Part shown: positions 48,351-59,379 of the stretch, piece by piece
Position numbering within the stretch: the stretch's first letter is position 1
Layout of the letters: each line of letters begins with the position of its first letter
Source: Isoetes taiwanensis
Lineage: Eukaryota > Streptophyta > Lycopodiopsida > Isoetales > Isoetaceae
Reading direction: 5' to 3'
NCBI GenBank assembly: GCA_021234155.1
Contig: JAJEKV010000005.1
Coordinates: 12,889,787-12,953,786 of the forward strand
Length of the DNA stretch: 64,000 nucleotides
Made by a program: the position numbers and the translations under genes
The notes under the pieces: model-generated
Database searches by the model: none
What the model was told of the DNA's origin: nothing
Seen by the model: only the letters and a program-made list of their open reading frames with translations

Positions 48351-49400
48351 TTTTCTTCAACTTAGCACATAAATTGCACTTTGCAAAGTTGTTTGAAGTT
48401 GCTATGGTGACATGATTGAAATGCTTCTTCCATAACCTACTAAAGCTAGGTTGGGATATTAGAAGAATTCCCAATTCTCAAAGTAGGGAATTCACTTCTT
48501 CCAAACTACTCTTTTGAGTACAATGTGATGGCAACCTTTTCTCAACAACTGCTCTTCCCTTTTCATCCCTTCTGCTTTTGTGTGGCATAGACTCTGCATT
48601 GAAATCAATATATTTTTCAAATATCTCCCTGGCAGCCAAGATCCTAGCTGTTGGTCTCAACAAACCATTATTTCCATATAAAGCAATCATGTTCCCCTCT
48701 GCCTGTTTTTTTTTGCCAATTATGCCATGAAGAAGTTGGAATTGCATGGATATTCTGCCATGCTTTTGGACATATCCATTTGCCTAGCAACGGGTATCTT
48801 TTTCTGTTTGGGTTTCTTTCATCCTGAAGTGCATGCTCGAAGTTTGTGTACATGTAGGTCCTCCTCTCATCAACAGTGTACTCTTGAAAAGTGGCTCTTG
48901 CTTCCACCAATTGTTCTATTGTAAAGAATTGCATACAAGCACTCCAACAACAATCTGAGCCCCTAACCTTCACCATTGTCTCACGTTTGGTGTCACTAAT
49001 CAACTTGGCTCTTTTGCTAGGATAATGTCTGGCAACTGATACTTCTCCCCTTTTGCCTAGGTTTAGAGTTTCAACTGCCAATGGATATCAAGACAATCAT
49101 TGTCCCCAACAACCTCAGGCTCTAGAAAAATATAATCCTCCACAAATTGAACACTACTTATAGGCCATGCCATGATGCAAGGAACCTCCAATTGCTTGAC
49201 ACAACCAAAACATTCCTTGTCACCCAAACCTTTACCTTTCCAGTTGTCTTCCAATATCGAAATTGCAATACCAATATTGTCTTCCCCTAGCCTTTCATCA
49301 TTAACAGCTTGACCAGGATCTGCTAGCACAATGACTCCTTGGCCTACTATTTCCTTGTTGCACTTGTGCATGATTCTCACCTTCTTGTTCCTCCATTACA
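48350..49400 (-). pseudogene. DUF8039/DUF7869-type transposon protein, split by the LINE
   Basis: Minus-strand order: GVIVLADPG, VPCIMAWPISSVQF (49,380-49,081), which resembles the DUF8039 domain of plant transposon proteins; a Cys block SDCCWSACMQFF with helices (49,081-48,668); then IFEKYIDFNAESMPHKSRRD (48,747-48,478); then SFSRLWKKHFNHVTIATSN and CNLCAKLKK. The last matches SVCATCSELK and LWKKEFSRVSIPRKH in the gene at 4.9-5.3 kb. After CAKLKK the text becomes LINE, so the D-G-M-D-Q part is lost. Frameshifts occur near 49,070 and in a T run near 48,710. Confidence 0.55.
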
Positions 49401-49883
49401 CCCTACTATAGAGGACTAATTGTTTTTCTTCAACATTCTTGCTAGGAGTTGGTTTTTCATTGATATTGCTCTTTTCAATATGTTGCACACCATCTTGAGT
49501 TGGAGAGGCACCATTGACCTAGGCAAATTGCACCATTTTTAGTCAATGAGTAGGAAAAATTTATTACACCATAAGATAAGAAAAGTATGTACATTTATGG
49601 AATATGTAGAGGTAAATCAAATTTTTTTAAAAGCAAGAAATTCCTTGGAAATAGGTTTAATAAAGAAGAAGAAGAATAATAACAATGGGTGTAAACGAAA
49701 TCATTTAAAACAAGAATTTTCGTGGCAATAACAAGGAAATGACATTTATATAAATATATCCAAATATTAATTATCGAAAATTTAGCCTTCAGATTACGAA
49801 AAGACATATAACTGATAAGGTAGACGTGAGAATTTATTATCCATAATAATATACCCTAGATGATATAGCTGGCGGGAATTTCG

Positions 49884-49950
49884 TACGCCTGGTGTGTTAT
49901 TTGAGGCAATCAATTATTCACGCTAATTTCTAATTAACCATATATAAATC
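49884..49950 (+). promoter_or_regulatory. Promoter-like module P1 with palindrome half and TATA box
   Basis: ACGCCTGGTGTG, then GCAATCAATTATTCACGCTAA, then ATATATAAATCC (TATA near 49,941), then TCTCAAGCTCC and the ATG at 49,988, about 47 bp after the TATA box. The same order recurs at 50,960-51,060. Confidence 0.6.
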
Positions 49951-49987
49951 CGGTTCATGCTCTCAAGCTCCATTCCTTCCAAACGCC

Positions 49988-50387
49988 ATGAAGCGTTCGG
50001 CCTCAGCGTCAAACCTTCATGAAGAATCCGAGGTCTCCTCAAAGAGACGTCGGGTTGAAGAAGCCCCTCAGTTCCCCCCCCCTGATTGATTTTTTGTCCC
50101 AATTCTCCTCTGATTCCGATTCAGAGGATGAAGAGGAGGAGTTGGACGATCAGGATTCTCAAGAATTCCTGACCGCTCTGCTTCAGGGTTGGCTCGACCC
50201 TGAAACAGAGAATGAATTCTCTGAGGAGGAGGAGGAGTTCGACCAATTTTTACATGGTTGCAGGATGAACCAGGTTTGCATGGCTGCCTTTTTCTTTTTC
50301 TAATGCACCTTTCTTTCTCTTTTCTTTTCTAACCTCTCTTTCTTCTTTCTTGCAGACATGGAAGAAGAATGATGTAGATCCCGAATG

Positions 50388-50405
<18 letters not shown>
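49988..50405 (+). pseudogene. Acidic nuclear-protein-like gene, broken
   Basis: ATG at 49,988 reads MKRSASASNLHEESEVSSKRRRV, with a basic KRRR patch. A run of nine C near 50,083 shifts the frame. The next frame is very acidic (SDSDSEDEEEELDD; FSEEEEEFDQFL) to AACCAG|GTTTGC. A second exon after TTTCTTGCAG reads TWKKNDVDPEW and runs into a 31-T tract. No family recognised. Confidence 0.5.

Positions 50406-50421
<16 letters not shown>
50391..50421. repeat. T31 homopolymer
   Basis: Uninterrupted T run ending the acidic gene's second exon. It could be the poly(A) of a lost minus-strand retro-insertion or slippage. Confidence 0.8.
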
Positions 50422-50423
<2 letters not shown>

Positions 50424-50959
50424 GACACGCCTACGGGCATTTTTTTCTGTGATATTTTGAAAAGCCTTCGAGCATCTACTTACAAGCTATTCTTGGCATC
50501 TGTACATATCAATTTTGAATGAAATCAAATAGTTTTCTTCACAAACATTTTCTTCAAACAGTTTTCTTCAAACAGTTTTTCTGTACATAAAAATATTTTG
50601 AATGAAATCAAACTGTTTTCTCCAAGCATTTTGTCTCCAAAGTGTTTTCTCTAAAATTTTGTCTCTGCATTTGTCTCAACAAAGTCTCGGGAACGCTATA
50701 AATCAACCACATGAGAAATCTCTGATTCATCACAGCAGTATAGGAAATTTTCCTATACGACCTAAAACAATTCCCCAACTCAACAAGTCATTTTTTAGCC
50801 TTGATAATTTTGCCTTTAAAATCATTTTTAATTTAGCCTATATAAAATTTCGAAATTCTTTTTTTTTTTAAATGCAATAAATGGAATAAAATGCCGTGAG
50901 AATTTATTGCATAAAATGCAATATTCTCCATATATACCATATACATGTCATGTCTGGCG

Positions 50960-51060
50960 GGAAGACCGTACACCAAGCGTGTTAATTCAAGCAATCAATT
51001 ATTCACGCTAATTTATTTCTAATTATGCCTATATAAATCCATTTCACGCTCTCAAAGTTC
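50960..51060 (+). promoter_or_regulatory. Promoter-like module P2, twin of P1
   Basis: ACACCAAGCGTGT, GCAATCAATTATTCACGCTAA, TATATAAATCC (about 51,030) and a CTCTCAAAG element in the same order and spacing as P1. The DNA downstream (51,065-51,540) has no clear gene. It contains a tandem repeat of about 57 bp at 51,245-51,350 and short frames. Confidence 0.6.
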
Positions 51061-51617
51061 CTACAATTTCTTCCTTTCTTCATACGATTTGTCGGTTGCG
51101 CTTCAGCTGTGTTTGCATCCGCCCTCCTAAAATCTTGGTGAGCAGATTTCTTTTCAGCAATGTTAGATGTTTGGTTTCGGCAATTCCTAACTTACTAAAA
51201 GACTCCGCCTTTTGTTCTGTAGCATCTGTAGCAGAGGACATCGGAGGCTCAGAATTAAAACCAAAAGCAGAGGACTAAGGTCTGCGAATCCAAAAGCCTC
51301 GGAATTAAAACCAAAAGCAAAGTCCTCCGTTCTTCGAATCCTTCCAGCCTCAGAACTCAAGGTTAGTTTTCTTTTAGTTTTAAGCTGCATCTCAATGGCA
51401 GGTTTAATCCAAGAAGACAAGCTTTTGCATTTGCTCGAGGCAGAGGAAGCAGATGATGTTTATGAAAACCAGAATAGTTTTTATAAACTTCATCTGCTTC
51501 TTTTTGTTTCGAGTAAATTCTTGAGTATCTGTTCCTGAATTAATCATGCTATTGCATGCAAGTTCTATTATGAATAAGTAGAAAGCATTAGAAAAATCTC
51601 AAAGATAATATTTGAAA

Positions 51618-52108
51618 CACGCTAAGCGTGTTCCGAATACATGCTAACCTTAGCCTTGAATATGAATACATGCTCGGCGTGCATTCAGTAAAGAGAGAGA
51701 GAAAAAAAAAATATGTACAGATAGATAAGTAAATAGATAAAGGCCAGACAATTATTTACACGCTAATATGAATACACGCTCGGCGTGCATTCAGCAGAGA
51801 GAGAGAAAAAAAAAACATGTACAGATAGATAAGTAAATAGATAAAGGCCAGGCAATTATAGATAAAGGCCAGGCAATTATTTAAATAATTGCCTGGCCTT
51901 TATCTATTTACTTATCTATCTGTACAGGTTTTTTTTTCTCTCTCTCTGCTGAATGCATGCCGTGCGTGTATAGTTTTTCCTATATAGCAGTTTACACGCT
52001 GAGCGTGCAAACATTTTTATCCCTAGTTTCAACTTTTAAGTTAAACACGCGGGGCGTGTCTCTTAGTTTCTAAGTTTATAAATAACTAAATATAACACGC
52101 CAGGCGTG
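51618..52108. repeat. GC-palindrome cluster B1 (CACGC-NNN-GCGTG)
   Basis: CACGCTAAGCGTG at 51,618; CATGCTCGGCGTGCA near 51,669; CACGCTCGGCGTG at 51,775; a decayed copy near 51,957; CACGCTGAGCGTG at 51,995; CACGCGGGGCGTG at 52,046; CACGCCAGGCGTG at 52,096. The last three are 50-51 bp apart and lie just upstream of the ATG at 52,142. Confidence 0.88.
51782..51968. repeat. Long hairpin of tandem and inverted copies
   Basis: A block containing GTGCATTCAGCAGAGAGAG, ACAGATAGATAAGTAAATAG and AAAGGCCAGGCAATTA occurs twice in direct orientation (51,675-51,755 and 51,783-51,861) and once inverted (51,883-51,968), folding about TTTAAA at 51,883. The arm is about 85 bp and nearly perfect. A palindromic CACGC-GCGTG site sits at each far end. 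Confidence 0.85.
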
Positions 52109-52141
52109 AATACTGATACTCTGCTAACTTCCTATTGATAG

Positions 52142-52717
52142 ATGCCAAGTTACATTAATCACCCGATTGATGACGAAGATGCATTGGAATTACATTTGGG
52201 GCAGCAATCACACAGCCCAGCTCCAGTTTCGGCTCCAAGCTCCAGTCCGGTTGAACCGCAGCCGAGCACCAGTCCGGCTGGAGCACCAGTCTTGCAACCC
52301 CTACAGTACATGGATCAAGTAATGATGATGGCAGCAGAGCGCAGGGCAATTATAAATCTGGGCTCTGAGACCCTTGCAATCTCACGGAGGCTGGCCCTCT
52401 TATCTGATCACTTCGATCATGCAGTACATGCATTGATCGAGAGTGAATCTCGCAACCGTCAGCTCGAGATTCAAAATGAGGAGCTGCGTTTTTTAGTGGC
52501 TAGCCTCTATGCCCGGATGCCCCAACACGAACCACTACTACAGGCGGTATACGATGCAATGGAGATGGCTCAACCAATGGAGCAGGAGATGGAGCAGGAG
52601 GAGGAGCAGGAGGTGGAGGTGGAGCTAGAGCCTGGGGTTTTTGCTGGGGTTTTACCTGATCCATTCACTATGCCCTGGAATGGAAATGGGAGTATCGATA
52701 GCCAAGCTACTCAGTAG
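52142..52717 (+). CDS. Coiled-coil protein of unknown function, 191 aa
   Basis: One intact frame. Residues 20-55 are Ser/Pro/Ala-rich; 60-125 form a likely coiled coil (RRLALLSDHFDHAVHALIES, IQNEELRFLVASLYARM); 140-165 are Met/Glu/Gln-rich. Three regularly spaced CACGC-NNN-GCGTG sites precede the ATG by 34-150 bp. No family recognised. Its place suggests it belongs to the same element as gene B. Confidence 0.55.
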   Translation: MPSYINHPIDDEDALELHLGQQSHSPAPVSAPSSSPVEPQPSTSPAGAPVLQPLQYMDQVMMMAAERRAIINLGSETLAISRRLALLSDHFDHAVHALIESESRNRQLEIQNEELRFLVASLYARMPQHEPLLQAVYDAMEMAQPMEQEMEQEEEQEVEVELEPGVFAGVLPDPFTMPWNGNGSIDSQATQ

Positions 52718-52871
52718 ACTGGGCTTGAAACAGTAGATTGTGCTTGAAACAATCTGGGATTTTGTATGTCTGGTTTATCCAGATTATATACAATTGTAAA
52801 CTTTTTCCAATTAATACAACAAATTTTGTCTACTTCTATATTTCTACAATGTAATACATATTACATACCTT

Positions 52872-53265
52872 TTTTAAACTGGTTTTTTGGCCATGCAACA
52901 AATGTTCCAACACTTTCTCCAACCGTATCCCCACCGGGGTGTCTGCGAGGTAAAGCTTCATCCGTAGCGCAGCAGTTAATCACTGTAACTCGGACATACT
53001 TATCCCCGAGCGGAATTCCATGACAGTTTGCAGTCGGATCGATGGAGTCGATCTTGCATAATCCTACTTTCCTTTTCTGATTTGTAGTTAACATGAAACA
53101 TTCATCTTCGACACTGCAGACAATTGCCTATTCAGACACCTTTATTGGAAATTATTGTACAAGCTATAGGAATGAGATACTTACCAGAATTCTGTAACCA
53201 TTCTTGAGAAGCCGATTCGAGTTCTCGAAATCACAGGCGCTATGGAAACGCAGGCGGTCGGGAAA
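52872..53265 (-). pseudogene. DUF8039-like fragment
   Basis: Two minus-strand exons (about 53,265-53,189 and 53,119-52,872) join in frame and read through VGLCKIDSIDPTANCHGIPL and TVGESVGTFVAWPKNQFKK to a GTATGT donor. The closing A-W-P after a glycine turn and I-D-P-x-x-x-x-x-x-h-P-L-G match the start of the gene at 49.4 kb (VLADPG, CIMAWP). It is divergent from gene B, which starts 0.3 kb away. Confidence 0.45.
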
Positions 53266-54100
53266 AATTCGAGTTAGAAGAAAGCTTAGGTTAATTACAT
53301 TTTGGCAGGATAAATATAATCAATGAAAGAACACGGTAGATTGGTTTTTAAAAACTCAATGAAAGAAGTCGGCGGACGGGTTCTTTTTTTTTTTGAAAGT
53401 GAATCTTCGTCATTATTATTTTTATGTGTCAAGAATATTTCGAAACTGCATATTGTGTTTTCTTGAAATTCAAATTTCTCTCAGGTAGAAAACGCTATTT
53501 CTCATACAGGTAGAAAAAGCTATTTCTTCGAGCAACTCGAGCGCTTATCCGAGCGACCTTGCGACTCTGTTACTAGGCGATTCCGGAGATGTCTACTAAA
53601 ACCAGAGGTGGCCGAAGCGGATGGGGCCGAGGAAGCGGTGGCAGAGGAAACTCAAAACCCGGCTCTTCTCAAGTTTCAGAGGACGTTGAAACCCCTATTC
53701 AAGGTATTTAATTTGCCTTGCTGAATACACAGTGTGTGGAGAGTATTATGCATTGCATGAATTTGAGTTATTTCCTTGCCTTCAGTTAATATGGTTTGCA
53801 TGAATTTGAGTTATTATGCTTTGCATGAATTTAAATTATTACCTTTAGTTAATGCTCTGATTGTCTGTTTTTTAGGACATAATTTTGCTCTGTTTTTATA
53901 GAATATAGTTCTTAGTAGTTTTTAACAGAGGGGTATACACCTATTTAGAGCTGGAGGTTTGACAGTTAGAGATAGCCGTGTTCAATGAGGTTAAATAGTG
54001 AGAAATATGGATTCATAAAGGGTACGTAGCTTAAAATGTGGATGCATACTAATTTAGCTTCAAATTCACGCATAGCATGGTATACAGTAAGAGCTACAAA

Positions 54101-54151
54101 CACGCCAAGCGTGAATTGTACTAATTTAGGTTCAAATTCACGCCAAGCGTG
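54101..54151. repeat. GC-palindromes in intron 1 of gene B
   Basis: CACGCCAAGCGTG at 54,101-54,113 and again at 54,139-54,151, with a decayed CACGCATAGCATG at about 54,068. Confidence 0.9.
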
Positions 54152-55376
54152 ATCTCTTGTTCTGGAAAATACAATAATCCCAATGTTCATCTTCTTTTGC
54201 AGTGCCCAAGAGGAAGAAAACCCCTAATAATTTGGGGTCTATTCCTGGTAAGAAACCAAGGGTAGACGACCCAGATATAGTACCATATGATCTCACATTA
54301 GATGATGAAGGGCCGATTCTTATAGCAACCACTGACCCTGCGTGCCCTGAAGAGGAAATGGACGAGGGCGCCGAGTGGTACGTTGACCTTGATAAGACAA
54401 ATGGCAAGCTCGACTTAACTCTCTTCTCGAGGAAAAAGGAAGCAGACAAGATGACCAAACAAGGGATCCTAATCTCTTGTGAGGAAGAGGATGACACCAA
54501 CTGCAAATTGCTCTTGGAGATTACACATAAGCAGAAGAAATATCTGCTCAGACTTACTCACTGTAGAGCTACTGCATACAAGGATACGTTCATGAGGACA
54601 GATGTGAACGGTGAGACATGTTTTAAGTATGGCCCACCAATGTAGCAGTTACGCCAGTATCTATTTGCCAAGGGGTTACAGCTGTGCGTAGAGGCATGTT
54701 CAATAAACCGACACAAAGTCACTATTTGCAGCAAGCTAGGGAATTAGCTGACTTGAAAGCTTCTAAGAGGGTCCTAAATCTAGGGAAGGATGTTCTTCCT
54801 GCAGTTGTCGAAGGTATGGAGGCATCTGTTTTTTAGAATAAACAGGACAGGGTGGCGCAGCTAGAGGCCATGAACAAGCTGAATAAGTACTCTGACCATT
54901 ATCCATTGGGTCTTAAGGAAACTTTTGCGATCCATGTGAAGTCCCTCATCCGTTCACCAAGCTCCATTTATGTTAGCAGAAGATATGATCCTGCACATGC
55001 CATGGAGATTGTTTAGAGCATGATTAGTAATCCAGGTCAAATGCCTATGCCAGCGGATGTGTTACCTTGGGATATGATCTCGAACAAGCCTGTTGTGTGG
55101 ACGAACTTCGAGGAGTTAATGTTAAATGATAACATTAAATTCGTCATCATCGACGGGCAGCATTCTGTTGAGGCACAAAAGGCCCTCATCAGGCAGGCAG
55201 AACAAACGGGCCAAAGCGTGTTCTACAATCACTATGCGTATAGGAGGTGTCATCTCTTGGATGCCAATACTTCACCTGCAGATTTGGCTGAGATTATTGC
55301 AACTTTGAATGAAATGGGGAAGACATTTCTATACAAAAGATAATTGACTGCATTAGGATGTTAGCATTTTAATCTT

Positions 55377-55682
55377 CACGTCAGGCGTGCGTTCAAATGA
55401 AACCAATTCACGCCAGGCGTGCTTTCAAATGAAACCAAATCACGCCAGACGTGCTTTCAAATCAAACCAATTCACGCCAGGCGTGAAATGTTAAAGCACC
55501 TGGCGTGAATTGATTTGATTTGAAAGCACGCCTGGCGTGATTTGGTTTCATTTGAAAGCACGCTTGGCGTGAATTCAACCGATTCGAACGCACGCCTGGC
55601 GTGAATTGCATTGGTATTTAATTCATTTCACGCCAGGTGTGCTTTGAGGTTGATCTCTTCTATTGAAATCGCGCCCGGCGTG
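55377..55682. repeat. GC-palindrome cluster B2: iteron-like array and long hairpin after the ParB exon
   Basis: Ten CACGC-NNN-GCGTG sites start at about 55,377, 55,409, 55,441, 55,473, 55,497, 55,527, 55,559, 55,591, 55,629 and 55,669. The spacing is 32 bp over most of the array. Spacers GCTTTCAAATGAAACCAA in the left half reappear as their complement in the right half, so 55,377-55,490 and 55,497-55,605 also form one long inverted repeat centred near 55,493. Confidence 0.93.
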
Positions 55683-57179
55683 TTTCTTGTCTCGATAATC
55701 GATTCAATGCTCAGACTACGTGGAGCAACCGCCACCGGCCAACAATGGGTGGAATATGGCTTCCCATTACCCATCGCATGTATGGTCAAAGTCCGAGGCT
55801 TTCAAGCTGTTGGAGCCGGACTGACATGCGCATGGAACAACTATACAGGAGAAGAAGAAAACTGCAAGAAAATCAAAGAAAAAAGGTGGTGATGACATTG
55901 CAGATCCTTCTGAAAGCTCATCTAGCAGGTCAGACCCAACAGACTCGTATAAGATTGTGTTTTGTAAGGAGGCAGTATGGCAAAAGTGGAATGAATTCTA
56001 GGACGCTTATGCACAAGAGAAGCTGCCAGATACTATGGGTAGGGTGCCTCCTGTTGATGTAAGCATCTTTGACTTGAATATGACAGAGATGAGAAAGACT
56101 CAGGGGCTAGACGACGCTGAGACCATTTGGGTTTTAGACCAGTGCTTAAAGAAGGAAGTCTTATACAAGAAGAGTGCTTTCACTAAGGATAGGATGTCCT
56201 TCATTGAGTGCTGCAGCCATGTGAAGGATGTACGTACCATGGAATAATTTAATGGCTAAGGTTAGCCAAATTGCTAAATTTTGGGTTTTTTTTCCCAAAA
56301 AACGGCTAAACTAAATGAGAAAAATGGGAAAAAAAAAAGTTTTTAGCCCAAAATTTTCCCACCAATAGTCCAACCTAGGGCAGAATCGCCAAGAGGCCGC
56401 CGCCGGAGTAGCTCCAACGAGTCCTAAATCGCTTAGCCTAAGAAGCTAAGGAGCATGAGAATTTGGTGGATTAGCTAAGATGCATCTACCATAGAAAGTA
56501 TGAATCTTGAAAAATCGCCATGTAGGCTACTGTTTTTTTTTTCCTTAATCCCGTGTATTTGCAATTCCAGGATCATTTTTCAAGCATTCAAGAAGGATTC
56601 GGCCACAAAACTTCAAGAACATTTCTCTGCAAATAGGATTTTCGTTGGTTTCTCATTTCCGTAGACCGATCGATTGTGTTGCTAGTATCGTATCTACTTT
56701 ATCTTCTATAATTATTTTTAGCTTAAATCGCGGTATGCGTAGCTTCATATCTCTTATTTTTTAGGTTGATTATCCGCTTGCATCCGGAGAGACTCATAGA
56801 TCCGTCTATTTTCTTAATCCAGGTGTATTTGCAATTCGGGCTCATTTTTTAAGCATCCAAGGAGGATTCGCCACAAAACTTCAACGCCCTTTCTCTGCAA
56901 ATACGATTTACGTTGATTTCTCATTTTCGTAAAGATCCGCACATGTTGCTCTAGTATCGTATCTATTTTAACTTCTACAATTATTTTTATCTCAAATCTT
57001 GTTTGTAGCTTAATATCTGTTATTTTTAGCTTAATTATCATTTTGCATCGGAAGGACTCATAGATCCGTCTATCTAATTTAGGGCTTCAACCTCAACGCT
57101 TGAATGAAAAATCTAGAAAATTTATGATCTGGGCATATCATAGCCATTCTTACGCCTCCTTATATCATTTGCACTCTTA

Positions 57180-57900
57180 TATTTTGAAGAGCGGATAAAT
57201 TACCAATCGACTTGATATAGAAAGCGGTAATCAGTTACCCAAATGCTTTGGAATGCTACCCGTCAGATTGTTATTAAGGTTCCTAAATAAAATCATATTT
57301 AGGAATAGTAAGATAATTGAGTGCCCCGTTAGAGGATCATGAATGTGGGCTTAACTTCATTCGGTTGGGACTTTGATCTTTGCATTGCAAGATGAGGAAA
57401 CAGCCAGAAGCTATCATCCGCCAAGAACGCATGCACTGGCCGCAAGAAGAGATGGGAAAATGCTAACCCTGTTGGATTGTGGGAGCATCCTTTATGCCCT
57501 CCGGGCATTCGCCAGATTCGATCGGCAAAATGAGCATTCATGAATCTCTATTAGTAGGGTATGTTGAGTGTGCGTGAATTACAAAGATGCTTTCAGCTTG
57601 TACAAAAGAATGCACATTGATTGACATGTATGGCAAAGGTGATACCATAGAGAAAGGACGAGAAATATACATTCAAGTTGCGTAAACGGGTTTAGAAGGA
57701 ATACTTTATCTTTGGAAATGCCGTGATGGACATGTATGCTAAACAGGTGGCCCCTTTATCGAGGTTGGGAATGTTTTTGGAGCAGTTTTTGAGTTCGGAA
57801 GGAATGCCCAAAGTGAGATTATTGTTGTGAAGAGACAACGTTTTAAGAGCAGAGCAAAGCAATTCGAATAGCCCTTTTGGAATTTCTTCACAGCCTATGC
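57180..57900 (-). pseudogene. LRR receptor-like fragment
   Basis: The minus strand reads IPKGLFELLCSALKTLSLHN followed by NNLTLGIPSELKN (about 57,885-57,745) and, further along, NLNNNLTGSIPKHLGN (about 57,290-57,225). These are plant LRR repeats (LxxNxLxGxIP). Short pieces only, with stops; the PPR fragment lies between them on the other strand. Confidence 0.6.
57575..57745 (+). pseudogene. PPR protein fragment
   Basis: Across several frames: KMLSACTKECTL, IEKGREIYIQVA, GNAVMDMYAK. This is the PLS-type pentatricopeptide motif series common in plant organelle RNA-editing factors. Too short and shifted to function. Confidence 0.6.
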
Positions 57901-59133
57901 CTAAGGGTACAAAATGTTATGCATATCTGCAGACATGCGCATAACCGTATTAGGTTTGGCAATAATAATAACAGATGGAAAGCATGCTTCTCATGGAAAG
58001 CGTCGAGGTGTAAATGATTTTCTACCGACTTCATTTTTGTATGGAATGTCCGGTAATTCATTTGGAAACCGTTGCTCAGAGATGTGGCAGAGATTGTGGA
58101 ATGACCCTCATGGTTCATCATGTAATCATAACCCTCATGGTTCATCAAGTAATCATAAAAGGCCATATACAGTAATTAGTTAGTGCTTTATAACTAGTTG
58201 ACTTCTTCGCCGCAGTCTCTCTATTCTTCTCTATTCATCATGTAATTATAAAGGCCTTATACAAAGATGTAATTTGTTAGTGCTTTTTCTTGGTTGACTT
58301 CCTTGCCCACTTTGATACCATGATGAGAAAAGTGAAGTATAAACATGAAGATGACGGAGAAAGAAATAACAAAGAAAGGATGGCCGTAAAATAAAGACTG
58401 GTAATAAGACCAAATGTACAACATTATGAAACCTGCAAGGAACCAAATCTAATTCTGTTTCTGACCTCAGTTCCTCCGACACGGTTTATTTTATCACGGT
58501 GTTTTTATTTTAATTTATTATGTTGTTTGCAGATGCGCAAGGTGGTGTTGGATTTGTTCAAGCTTTGCCTAGATGCCAAGACTATGATTAATACTAACAA
58601 GGGAAAAATTATATATGTTATTAAATGATTGGGTATGCAGAATAAGTTTGATTATTGTGTAATTTGGTAAATATAGCTACAACATAGCCACAACATTCCA
58701 CACAGCAAAAAAAAACATAAGAAACATCCAATTTAGTGTAGACATAAGAAACATCCAATTTAATGTACCTAACAACGCCTAAATATATTCACAATTCTAA
58801 CGATAGACATACACTTGTGTAATTTGGCAAAAAAAACAATCGATAGTTATATTCATAATTGCATACATTTTAATATAATTTAACAAGGACATATTTTAAA
58901 CCTAATAGATATTAGGACCTCCCTCTTCTTCCTCCAAATAAGAATTCCACAACTTTAAACTAGTCATAAGCACGTTGAGTTATTTTCATTTCACCTATTT
59001 TTCATTTTTATTGATAATGCGATCATTCTTGAAAAGCTTTATAATACCTATTCTTGCTTCTAGATGCACGATTGCAAGAAACATCTGACAACTTGTTTTT
59101 CGGAATCTACAGGACATACAGATTCACACGGAC

Positions 59134-59379
59134 ATGCAGATGAAGCGTCAAACGGGCCTTAAGCAGTTCTTGTCTAAGAGGGTGGATTCGGTTGGTACCT
59201 CGACCTCTTCTAGCACTCAAGTTCCTCAAGAATCGTTAAGCAAGGATAGTGCGACTGGTCATATTCCTTCTGAGAATGTGGAAACTGAGGTTCCTCCATC
59301 GTCATCTAGTCAGAACGAGCCTATGTTCAAGTGTAGCCAAATGATAGAAAGTTTTGGGCAAAAAAAATATGAAATTTAG
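59134..59379 (+). pseudogene. hAT/TTF-type N-terminal fragment
   Basis: MQMKRQTGLKQFLSKR followed by a Ser/Thr-rich stretch resembles the N-terminus of TTF-finger hAT proteins (KRQ-x-x-h-x-x-F-F-x-K). It runs into the inverted-repeat end of the 3.3-kb insertion. Confidence 0.3.

Noticed and set aside
55377..55682. CRISPR-like array with 32-bp period
   Set aside because: The core is 13 bp, spacers are copies of each other and the array is an inverted repeat inside an intron. No CRISPR machinery.
54640..56000. Reassigned TAG codon in gene B
   Set aside because: Plant nuclear genes use the standard code, and frameshifts accompany the stops, so decay is the simpler reading.
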